The notes under the pieces are model-generated. The model was not told the origin of the DNA. It ran no database searches and worked only from the letters and a program-made list of their open reading frames with translations. From NCBI GenBank assembly GCA_023459275.1, contig JAEWVC010000064.1, forward strand, positions 62,001 to 126,000: a DNA stretch of 64,000 nt, in the 5' to 3' direction. Positions within the stretch are counted from its first letter, which is position 1. Each line of letters begins with the position of its first letter. Positions 32,809 to 39,784 of this stretch are shown here, piece by piece. A program made the translations under genes and the position numbers. Source of the DNA: Bacillota bacterium. Lineage in GTDB: Bacteria > Bacillota > Clostridia > Christensenellales > Aristaeellaceae.

Positions 32809-32822
32809 CTTTCCCGGGAAAC
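32809..32822. promoter_or_regulatory. Noc-binding-site-like palindrome
   Basis: CTTTCCCGGGAAAC: the inner 12 bp TTTCCCGGGAAA (32810-32821) are identical to the core of the Bacillus Noc site ATTTCCCGGGAAAT; the two outermost bases differ. It lies in the intergenic region between msrC and the unknown membrane gene. Confidence 0.55.
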
Positions 32823-32883
32823 GGAAACCGGCAGCTCTTCATTCTATAGCAGGAGCGAAAAAAATGAGCTTGCGGGAGGAAAC

Positions 32884-33987
32884 ATGTTCGGAAGTTGGAA
32901 GCGTCGGCTGATCCCCGGCATCCTGATGACGGCGGCGGGCATCGCCTCAATCTTTTATGTGAACCGGCTTGAGCAGGACTGGCTGAACAAACTGCTGGCC
33001 TGGGTCTTTATCACGGGGGTGCTGGGCGGGCCGGGCTTTATCGCCTTTGGAATCCGGTTTTTCTTGTACATTGCTGGTATCATGGGTACCCTTGTGCTAA
33101 TACTGGTGCTGCCAAAGCCTTACTCCTCCATTCTGGCCGCCCTGTCGCTGGGCGGGGCGCTGGTTTCTGGAGTCCTTCAGGATCAGAAGAAAAAGCGCAC
33201 AAAGCCGAAACGGGCTGGCGCGGGCGGGAAACGGGCCAGCCCGGCAGCCGGGCGGTCAAAGGCCGGCACAAAGCGGCCGCCCTCCCTCCGGTTCACCGCC
33301 AGGGAACTTGCCCTGGCATTGAATATCGCATCCGTGGCCGTGTTTGTATTTTGCCTGTTCCTGATAGACATCCGCACCTATCCGTATGGTATGGCGCTTT
33401 GCCTGGCATTGCCCCCCGCAGGGTTTGCCGCGTACGCCCTCAAGCCGGGTGTTTATCTGTATGAAAGGAAAGATGAGTCAAAAACCATTAGGGGCAGCAT
33501 CCTGCTCACGCTTCTTCTGCCCTGCACAGCCATGCTCCTGCGTTCAAACATGGATCACAATATCATCGACTGGACGCCCGTATGGTACGATACGCTGGGG
33601 CTGGCGGTTATCCTGACCGCACTGTTCCTTTTATATTCCAAGGAATACAAAAAGCGCCGCTCCATCGCTTTCGCCGCGGCGCTTTTTATCCTGTTTTACA
33701 GCTACTGTGCGGTGGTGCAGGTCAATTGCGCCTTTGACCAAGGCGAGCCCGCCCGCCTGGCGGCTGTGGTGGAAAAAATGAACGTCAGCCACAGCAGCCG
33801 CTCCCCCGACAGGTATCATGTCCACGTCCTGATGGAAAATGAAACCCGGGACCTGACTGTGGGCAAGAAGACCTACGGCCAGATCGCCGTAGGCGATGTG
33901 GTGGATGTAGAGGTGCGCCCCGGCGTGCTGGGCATCCGGCATGCATATATCAAGGTGAGCCAGACGGATCAGTCCACCACCAGGTAG
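32884..33987 (+). CDS. Unrecognised multi-pass membrane protein
   Basis: 367 aa from ATG 32884 (MFGSWKRRLIPGILMTAAGI), set by GGGAGGAAAC. Seen: three or four N-terminal membrane helices (GILMTAAGIASIFYV; LLAWVFITGVLGGPGFIAFG; FFLYIAGIMGTLVLILVLP), a very basic linker (QKKKRTKPKRAGAGGKRASP, about 100-130), four more helices (LALNIASVAVFVFCLFLI; ALCLALPPAGFAAYAL; GLAVILTALFLLYS; FAAALFILFYSYCAVV) and a C-terminal beta-rich, probably extracytoplasmic, domain (YHVHVLMENETRDLTVG, VGDVVDVEVRPGVLGIRHAY). No family known to me. The basic linker could bind nucleic acid or anionic lipid. It overlaps the converging LCP gene by 19 nt. Confidence 0.7.
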   Translation: MFGSWKRRLIPGILMTAAGIASIFYVNRLEQDWLNKLLAWVFITGVLGGPGFIAFGIRFFLYIAGIMGTLVLILVLPKPYSSILAALSLGGALVSGVLQDQKKKRTKPKRAGAGGKRASPAAGRSKAGTKRPPSLRFTARELALALNIASVAVFVFCLFLIDIRTYPYGMALCLALPPAGFAAYALKPGVYLYERKDESKTIRGSILLTLLLPCTAMLLRSNMDHNIIDWTPVWYDTLGLAVILTALFLLYSKEYKKRRSIAFAAALFILFYSYCAVVQVNCAFDQGEPARLAAVVEKMNVSHSSRSPDRYHVHVLMENETRDLTVGKKTYGQIAVGDVVDVEVRPGVLGIRHAYIKVSQTDQSTTR

Positions 33988-34892
33988 CTATTCTCCAGAT
34001 AATCCCATATAGCTGCCCGGCAGGCATCAAAATCGATCTCCCGGGTGGACATACCAGCGTAAGTAATGGGGGTATAAGCCCCTTCGAAGGGGACTTGAAG
34101 TTCCTCAATCGTCAGGCCACGAAGCTCCATGGCATACTGCACGGCTTCGATCATCTCCCCCATGGACAGGTTGGTCAGCAGGCTGTTGTCGAGGATGGCA
34201 TCCATCAGCTCCAGGGCCTTGTCCATGGTGATCGTGCGGCATTGGTCGGCCAATGTGGAAAGCACCGTGCGCACGCGCTGGGTGCGCATCAGGTCACCGC
34301 CGCCGCCCACCTTGCGGATGCGCATATAGATCACCGCCGAATGCCCCCTGAAGTGGTAAGTGCCCGCATACGCCATCCTGGGAACGGTGGAATCCACCGG
34401 GATGGCGTAGCGCTTCAGATAAGCGGCCTCCGTGTTGGTAACGGTGATGTCCACGCCGCCCAGCACATCGATGATGGTTTGGATCTGATTCATATCAAAC
34501 AAAAGATATTTTTCGATCCGGACACCAAAATGGGTGCTGAGCACGCTGCACAGGGCATCCAGCCCATAGTTTTTGGCGATATAGTTGACGCGGCCGATCA
34601 CGCCGTCCGGGCGTGTGACCAGCATCTCCCGGCTGAAGGAGGTAAGCATCACCCGTTTGGCGCGGGTGTCCAGCGTCAGGAGCACGATACCATCCGTATT
34701 GCCCAGGTTGTTCACCTTGCCGTGCCATTGGTCCACGCACAGCAGCAGGTAATGGTGCTGCCCCTCCACCACGGGGGGAAGCTGCTCCCAGGGAATAACC
34801 GTGATGGGCTTGGGCGTATCGGCCAAAGCGAGTGGGATGGTACCCAGGCAAAGCAAAAGGGCCAGCAGCAGAGCAATACGGCGCTTGAACAC
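33969..34892 (-). CDS. LytR-CpsA-Psr (LCP) family protein
   Basis: 307 aa from GTG 34892 (VFKRRIALLLALLLCLGT), preferred because AAGGAG lies 8 nt upstream; the in-frame ATG at 34931 has no SD. An N-terminal signal anchor is followed by an LCP domain: YLLLCVDQWHGKVNNLGNTD, MLTSFSREMLV (conserved Arg), GRVNYIAKNYGLDAL, IDVLGGVDITV and GHSAVIYMRIRKVGGGGDLMRTQRVRTVL (the conserved Arg-rich pyrophosphate site). LCP enzymes ligate teichoic acids or other glycopolymers to peptidoglycan. A 14-bp palindrome-like TATCACTGGTGATA (34926-34939) lies just upstream. Confidence 0.93.
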   Translation of the reverse strand: MFKRRIALLLALLLCLGTIPLALADTPKPITVIPWEQLPPVVEGQHHYLLLCVDQWHGKVNNLGNTDGIVLLTLDTRAKRVMLTSFSREMLVTRPDGVIGRVNYIAKNYGLDALCSVLSTHFGVRIEKYLLFDMNQIQTIIDVLGGVDITVTNTEAAYLKRYAIPVDSTVPRMAYAGTYHFRGHSAVIYMRIRKVGGGGDLMRTQRVRTVLSTLADQCRTITMDKALELMDAILDNSLLTNLSMGEMIEAVQYAMELRGLTIEELQVPFEGAYTPITYAGMSTREIDFDACRAAIWDYLENSYLVVD

Positions 34893-35110
34893 AGCGGATT
34901 CTCCTTTATACGATATCAAGGGGTATATCACTGGTGATACTAACGGCAGAAAAATCCAGAATCATCCCTCATGAAGGGTGATGATATACCGGGCTTCAAT
35001 ATACCACATTTTATACTCCTTGGCAAAGAAAAGGATAGAGGCATTTGTAAAACCTCTATCCCGGATGGCAATCGGCCCCTTGCAGAAAGACCCAGTCAAT
35101 TTCCCCCATA

Positions 35111-35175
35111 TGAAGTTTTTAAGGGAGGGGTGCAGGGAGGGGAATTTTTACAAAAGCTCCCCTCCCCGCCAAAAT
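35111..35175 (+). repeat. Dispersed G/C-stem hairpin with TTTTTACAAAA loop, copy 1
   Basis: TGAAGTTTTT, then a GGGGAGGGG-like arm, loop region TTTTTACAAAAG and the arm CCCCTCCCCGCCAAAA. Copies 2 and 3 are at 61001-61060 and 63307-63352. The rest of the 34940-35193 gap holds no gene. Confidence 0.75.
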
Positions 35176-35193
35176 AATCATCCCGCCTCCCCC

Positions 35194-36366
35194 TCAGCGC
35201 CAATACCGCACCTTGATAACGCCGGGCTGGGCGTTAAGCTCCGCCACCAGTTCCTCGGTGGGCACCTGGCTCAATTCCATGACGGTGACGGCCATTTCCT
35301 TCAGGCTTTTGTTGATCATGTTGTTGATGTTGATGCCCTCTCTGGAAATGGCGGCGGAAATACTGCTGACCATGTTGGGCACGTTGTCATGGATAAGCAG
35401 GATACGGCAGCCCTCCGGCTGGCCGGAAAGTACGATCTCCGGCATGTTGACGCTGTTGCGGATGGTGCCTGTTTCCAGATAATCCCGAAGCTGCGCGGCA
35501 GCCATGCGGGCGCAGTTCTCCTCACTCTCCGGGGTAGATGCTCCCAGATGGGGGATGCAGATGACGTTTTTCACACCCAGCATATCGTCGGTGGGAAAGT
35601 CCGTCACATAGCCGCCAAGCTTCCCTGCGGCGATGGCTGTACGGCAGGCTTCGCCGTCCACCAGTTCGGCACGGCTGAAGTTCAAAAGGCGTGCGCCCGT
35701 TTTCATCTGGCCGATGAGCGCATGGTTGAACATGTTTTTCGTATTGGCGCTCAGCGGCACGTGCACGGTGACATAGTCGGACTTCTGCAAAAGCTCCTCC
35801 AGGGAGGCAGCGCGCTTGATGGCCCGGGACAGGGACCAGGCGTGCTCCACGGTGATGAAGGGGTCCAGGCCGATGACCTCCATCCCCAAGCCGTTTGCGG
35901 CGCTGTTGGCCACCAGCGCGCCGATGGCTCCCAAGCCGATGACGCCCAGGGTCTTGCCCCTAAGTTCCGGCCCCACGAACTGCCCTTTTCCCTTTTCCAC
36001 CAGTTTGGCCACAGCCTCCCCCTGGCCCTTCAGGGAAGCGGCCCACTGGATGCCCCCAAAGATATCGCGGCTGCACAGAAGCAGGCCGGACATCACCAAT
36101 TCCGCCACGGCATTGGCGTTGGCGCCGGGTGTGTTGAACACCACCACGCCCCGCCTGCTCATGGCGTCGATGGGGATATTGTTGACGCCGGCTCCCGCCC
36201 GGGCGATGGCCAGCAGGCTGCCGGGCAGGTTCATAGTGTGCATGTCGGCACTGCGCACCAGAACGGCGTCAGGGACAGGCTCGTCCCGTGTGACGGTGTA
36301 CTGATCGGCGGAAAGCTGGCTGTGAATGATATCGGAAATCTCGTTGAGTGTTTGGATCTTGTACAT
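35194..36366 (-). CDS. serA: D-3-phosphoglycerate dehydrogenase SerA (ACT domain)
   Basis: 390 aa; oxidises 3-phosphoglycerate to 3-phosphohydroxypyruvate, the first step of serine synthesis. Seen: D-isomer-specific 2-hydroxyacid dehydrogenase fold with ARAGAGVNNIPIDAMSRRGV, Rossmann motif GVIGLGAIGALVANSA, NFSRAELVDGEA (Arg), and CIPHLGASTPESEENCA (catalytic His). A C-terminal ACT domain (CRILLIHDNVPNMVSSISAA to IKVRYW, about 315-390) is for serine feedback. Length fits the short type without the intervening domain. It lies 91 nt downstream of serC; the gap holds a dispersed 3'-element. Confidence 0.96.
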   Translation of the reverse strand: MYKIQTLNEISDIIHSQLSADQYTVTRDEPVPDAVLVRSADMHTMNLPGSLLAIARAGAGVNNIPIDAMSRRGVVVFNTPGANANAVAELVMSGLLLCSRDIFGGIQWAASLKGQGEAVAKLVEKGKGQFVGPELRGKTLGVIGLGAIGALVANSAANGLGMEVIGLDPFITVEHAWSLSRAIKRAASLEELLQKSDYVTVHVPLSANTKNMFNHALIGQMKTGARLLNFSRAELVDGEACRTAIAAGKLGGYVTDFPTDDMLGVKNVICIPHLGASTPESEENCARMAAAQLRDYLETGTIRNSVNMPEIVLSGQPEGCRILLIHDNVPNMVSSISAAISREGININNMINKSLKEMAVTVMELSQVPTEELVAELNAQPGVIKVRYWR

Positions 36367-36404
36367 AAGGCGCGCTCCTTACTCTCACTTCTGATTCTAT
36401 CAAT

Positions 36405-36450
36405 AGGGATTTCCAAGGGATCGATCCCTTGGGCGGGGTCCAGAGCAGCA
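36405..36450 (-). repeat. Dispersed 3'-element, copy 2 (downstream of serC)
   Basis: Hairpin CCAAGGGATC/GATCCCTTGG followed by GCGGGGTCCAGAGCAGCACCCCC, the same layout as 7838-7892 with the second stem decayed. It sits 8 nt past the serC stop on the minus strand. Confidence 0.65.
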
Positions 36451-36457
36451 CCCCCGA

Positions 36458-37540
36458 TTACTTGTTTCCCTGCTCGAACTTCTTCATAAAATCCACCAGA
36501 GCCTTCACGCCTTCCAGAGGCATGGCGTTGTAGATGCTGGCGCGCATGCCGCCAACAGAACGGTGGCCTTTCAGATTGACCAGGCCGTTCTTCGCGGCCT
36601 CTTTGACGAACAGGTCGTCCGTTTCCTCGCTGCCGGTTACAAAGGTCACGTTCATGCGGCTGCGGCAGGCCTTTTGGGCTGTGGGCTTGAAGAGCCTGCT
36701 CTCCTCAAGATAACCGTAGAGAAGGTCTGCCTTCTCCGTGTTGATCTTCTCGATGGCGGGAACGCCGCCCAGATCCTTCAGCCACTGGAAGCCCAGTTTG
36801 GCCAGGTAGATACCGTAGGTGTTGGGGGTGTTGTACATGCTGCCGGCTTTGGCTTCCACTTCCCAGTTGAGCAGCTTCGGGCAAAGGGGGTTTGCGCGGC
36901 CCAGCAGGTTTTTTTTCACGATCACCACGCACAGGCCGCTGGGGCCGATGTTCTTCTGCGCACCGGCGTACAGAACACCGAATTTAGAAATATCGTAGAC
37001 CTCGCTCAGGATATTGCTGCTGGCGTCAGCCACCAGCGGTACGCTGCCCGTATCGGGCAGCGTTGTGTACCGTGTGCCGTAAATAGTGTTGTTGGTGGTG
37101 ATATGGCAGTAATCCGCTTCGGGGTCAAGGGCTGAAGCCTTGATTTCGGGCACATAGGCATAGTTGTCCGCCCGGCTGGAGGCGGCAATGTTTACCGTGC
37201 CGTAGCGGGACGCTTCCTCCGCCGCCAGGTGGGCGAAGTTGCCGCTGTCGATATAATCCGCCTTTTTGCTGCCGGTTAAAAGGTTCAGCGGCACGGCGGA
37301 AAATTGCAAAGTGGCGCCGCCCTGCAGGAAAAGCACCTCATATTCCTCCGGGATGGCCATCAGCTCCCGCAGGAGCGCGACCGCCGCATCGTAGATCTCC
37401 AGGTACATCTTGCTGCGGTGGCTCATCTCCATTACCGACATGCCTGTCTGCCCATAGGCAACAAGCTCCTGCTGGGCTTTTTGCAAAACGGGCAGCGGCA
37501 GCATGGCGGGACCCGGGGCATAATTGTAGACGCGCTCCAT
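36458..37540 (-). CDS. serC: Phosphoserine aminotransferase SerC
   Basis: 360 aa class V aminotransferase; converts 3-phosphohydroxypyruvate plus glutamate to phosphoserine. Seen: N-terminal YNYAPGPAMLPLPVLQKAQQ, TGMSVMEMSHRS, FLQGGATLQFSAVPLNL, the PLP-lysine segment VLYAGAQKNIGPSGLCVV, NTPNTYGIYLAKLG and the C-terminal GGMRASIYNAMPLEGVKAL. ATG at 37540 is set by AAGGAGG 7 nt upstream; the frame is open to a GTG at 37576. First gene of serC-serA. No phosphoserine phosphatase gene is nearby. Confidence 0.96.
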   Translation of the reverse strand: MERVYNYAPGPAMLPLPVLQKAQQELVAYGQTGMSVMEMSHRSKMYLEIYDAAVALLRELMAIPEEYEVLFLQGGATLQFSAVPLNLLTGSKKADYIDSGNFAHLAAEEASRYGTVNIAASSRADNYAYVPEIKASALDPEADYCHITTNNTIYGTRYTTLPDTGSVPLVADASSNILSEVYDISKFGVLYAGAQKNIGPSGLCVVIVKKNLLGRANPLCPKLLNWEVEAKAGSMYNTPNTYGIYLAKLGFQWLKDLGGVPAIEKINTEKADLLYGYLEESRLFKPTAQKACRSRMNVTFVTGSEETDDLFVKEAAKNGLVNLKGHRSVGGMRASIYNAMPLEGVKALVDFMKKFEQGNK

Positions 37541-37730
37541 AAAACAGCCTCCTTGCATTTTTTCCCTTTCAAACACTGGATCGGATCATTCCCGATCTAT
37601 GTGGGACGTTTTTTGCCCTGTGGGCAAATAATGAACCAATGCCTTTATTATGCTGTTTCCCATGCAAAATTGCAAGAGGGGAACAGCAAAAAAACATCCC
37701 AACTTGCCGGTATACGCATTCTGCACCGCC

Positions 37731-37777
37731 TTGACAGCCGGGGGATGCTCTGCTATACTCCATGCAAACGATTGCAT
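37731..37777 (+). promoter_or_regulatory. Amylase promoter with LacI-type operator
   Basis: TTGACA (37731-37736), 17 bp, TATACT (37754-37759) with TGC before it. ATGCAAACGATTGCAT (37762-37777, 6-bp perfect outer arms around ACGA) covers the start site. This is a LacI/MalR-family operator shape, implying repression without maltodextrin; the repressor gene is not in the window. Confidence 0.75.
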
Positions 37778-37819
37778 TTCCATCGTTTGTTTTGTTTTTG
37801 CAAGAGGAGGAATCCCTTC

Positions 37820-39583
37820 ATGAAAAGCCTCGACCTTGGCGCCATCTATCACCAGCCCTGGCTGGAATACCGGCACGCGCTGAAGGACGGCCGAGTATGC
37901 ATACGCATCCGCACCGGGAGGGAGGATTGGGAAAGCGGCGAGCTGTGGGCGGCCGACATGTATGGGGAAGGCCCTTCCATGGCGCGGGCCCAAAAGCTGC
38001 CCATGGAAAGGATGTGGCGGGACGAGAGCCATGACTGGTATGAATGCGTATTTGCCCCCTCCGACCCGCGGATCCATTACTTGTTCCAATTATCAAAAGA
38101 GGGATTTTCCCTGATGGTGGATCAAGACGGCATCTATCCCAAGGGAACAAAAGCGCCGGAGGACATGGTACCCTTCCCCTTCGCCTATGCCTACCCCGCG
38201 CAGGCGAAGCCGGCTTGGGCCAGGGGCTGTGTGGGATACCAGATTTTCCCCGACAGGTTCCGGCGGGCGGAGCAGGAGCCGGAAGCCCAGCCTGTGGAGC
38301 CCTGGGATTCCACAAGGTATGCCAATGAATTCAGGTTCGGAGGCAATTTGAATGGCATCCGCCAGGCGGTGCCCTATTTGAAGGAGCTTGGCGTCGGGGT
38401 CGTCTATATGACGCCCATCTTTGCAAGCAATACCTCCCACCGGTACAACACCTTCGATTATTTTACGGTGGACCCGCTGCTGGGCACGCTGAAAGATTTG
38501 CAAGCCCTTTCGGACGAATTGCATGCCGCGGGCATCCGCATTGTGCTGGACGGGGTGTTCAACCACTGCGGCACAAAGTTCCCGCCCTTTGTGGACGCCC
38601 AGGAGAAAGGACTGGACAGCGAATATTTCGACTGGTTCTTTTTCGACCGGGAAAAATGCCCCTGCGGTTATCTGACCTTTGGCCACACGCCGGAGATGCC
38701 CAAGCTGAACCTGAAGAACGAAGCCGCAGCCGCCTATTTCATACAGGTGGGCACCTATTGGATCACAAAAGCCCATGTGGACGGCTGGCGGCTGGATGTT
38801 TCTCCGGAGGTATGGCCGGATTTCTGGCGGCAGTTCCGGCGTGCGGTTTTTTTGGAAAACCCGGACGCGCTGCTGGTGGCGGAGTGCTGGGACGACTCCC
38901 GCCAGTGGGTGACCCAGGGAGACATGTTTGACGGCACGATGCATTACGTGCTGTCCAGGGCCGTTTGGCTGTATTTCGCGGAGCGGAAGATCAGCCTGCA
39001 GGAGTTCGACTTCCGGGTGAACCGGGCCATGGCCATGTACCCCGAGGCGGTGCAGGAGGTTTTGTGGAACTTCCTGGGCAGCCACGACACGCCCAGGTTC
39101 ATTACCAGGGCGGAGGGAGACGAGAGCCGGCTGAAGGCGGCCGTGTTTTTTCAGATGACCCATCCTGGTGTGCCCATCATCTACTATGGGGACGAATTGG
39201 GGCTGATGGGCGGACCGGACCCGGACTGCCGCCGTCCCATGCCCTGGGATAAGGCGGAGGGAAACCCGTTGCTGGCTTTCTATAAGCGGCTGACCGCCCT
39301 GCGGGGCAGCAGCGAAGCGCTGCGCCTGGGCACTTTTCAAACATGGCGCGTGAAAGAGAACGGCCTGTACGCCTACTTGCGCAGGAGCGAAACCCAGGAG
39401 GTATTGGTGGTCCTGAACACATCGGACACAGCTGCGGACGGCATGGTTGACCTTCCCAAGGCTTTTCAGGGCAGGGAAACATGGACGGACAGCGTTTCCA
39501 GTAAACCACTCCCCGTGACAGGCGGATCTGTCCGGGCAGTGCTTTCGCCCGGAGAGGGGCTCGTGCTGCTCAGGGAAATCTGA
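37820..39583 (+). CDS. GH13 cyclomaltodextrinase/neopullulanase-type alpha-amylase
   Basis: 587 aa, no signal peptide, so cytoplasmic. An N-terminal CBM34-like domain (about 1-125; LEYRHALKDGRVCIRIRTG, WYECVFAPSDPRIHYLFQL) precedes a GH13 barrel: VGYQIFPDRF, GVVYMTPIFASNTSHRYNTF, VLDGVFNHCG, GWRLDVSPE (nucleophile Asp326), LLVAECWDD (acid/base Glu355), FLGSHDTPRF (Asp423). A C-terminal beta domain follows. Length and CBM34 point to the GH13_20 maltogenic amylase/neopullulanase/cyclomaltodextrinase group, which hydrolyses imported malto-oligosaccharides or cyclodextrins. The start at 37820 follows AGAGGAGGAAT. Own strong promoter; no maltose transporter is adjacent. Confidence 0.93.
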   Translation: MKSLDLGAIYHQPWLEYRHALKDGRVCIRIRTGREDWESGELWAADMYGEGPSMARAQKLPMERMWRDESHDWYECVFAPSDPRIHYLFQLSKEGFSLMVDQDGIYPKGTKAPEDMVPFPFAYAYPAQAKPAWARGCVGYQIFPDRFRRAEQEPEAQPVEPWDSTRYANEFRFGGNLNGIRQAVPYLKELGVGVVYMTPIFASNTSHRYNTFDYFTVDPLLGTLKDLQALSDELHAAGIRIVLDGVFNHCGTKFPPFVDAQEKGLDSEYFDWFFFDREKCPCGYLTFGHTPEMPKLNLKNEAAAAYFIQVGTYWITKAHVDGWRLDVSPEVWPDFWRQFRRAVFLENPDALLVAECWDDSRQWVTQGDMFDGTMHYVLSRAVWLYFAERKISLQEFDFRVNRAMAMYPEAVQEVLWNFLGSHDTPRFITRAEGDESRLKAAVFFQMTHPGVPIIYYGDELGLMGGPDPDCRRPMPWDKAEGNPLLAFYKRLTALRGSSEALRLGTFQTWRVKENGLYAYLRRSETQEVLVVLNTSDTAADGMVDLPKAFQGRETWTDSVSSKPLPVTGGSVRAVLSPGEGLVLLREI

Positions 39584-39724
39584 TATGCGCTTACGCGGTT
39601 CCATCCTTTGCATGCTGAGGGCAGGGAGAGCATTCGCCCGCCCTAAGTCACTTCCTTCTATTTTCCCTTCATCCGGCTGTTGCACTTGCAGTGTACATTC
39701 GGCCGCAGGATTCCTGACAGTCTG

Positions 39725-39750
39725 AAGCGGCGGGTGATAGCCCGCCGCTT
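39725..39750. terminator. Hairpin between convergent amylase and ABC exporter genes
   Basis: Perfect 10-bp stem AAGCGGCGGG/CCCGCCGCTT with a 6-nt loop. It has short T-rich tails only, so it may serve both directions. The remainder of 39584-39784 shows no gene. Confidence 0.6.
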
Positions 39751-39784
39751 TCATGTTTGGAATGGGCAGCATCCGGCATCGTTC

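Noticed and set aside
34926..34939. TATCACTGGTGATA as an operator of the LCP gene
   Set aside because: It is symmetrical, but no promoter was placed with confidence nearby and no second copy was found.
37577..37600. GATCGG...CCGATC dyad upstream of serC as a riboswitch
   Set aside because: Only six base pairs, no expression platform, and no known serine-responsive RNA fits.
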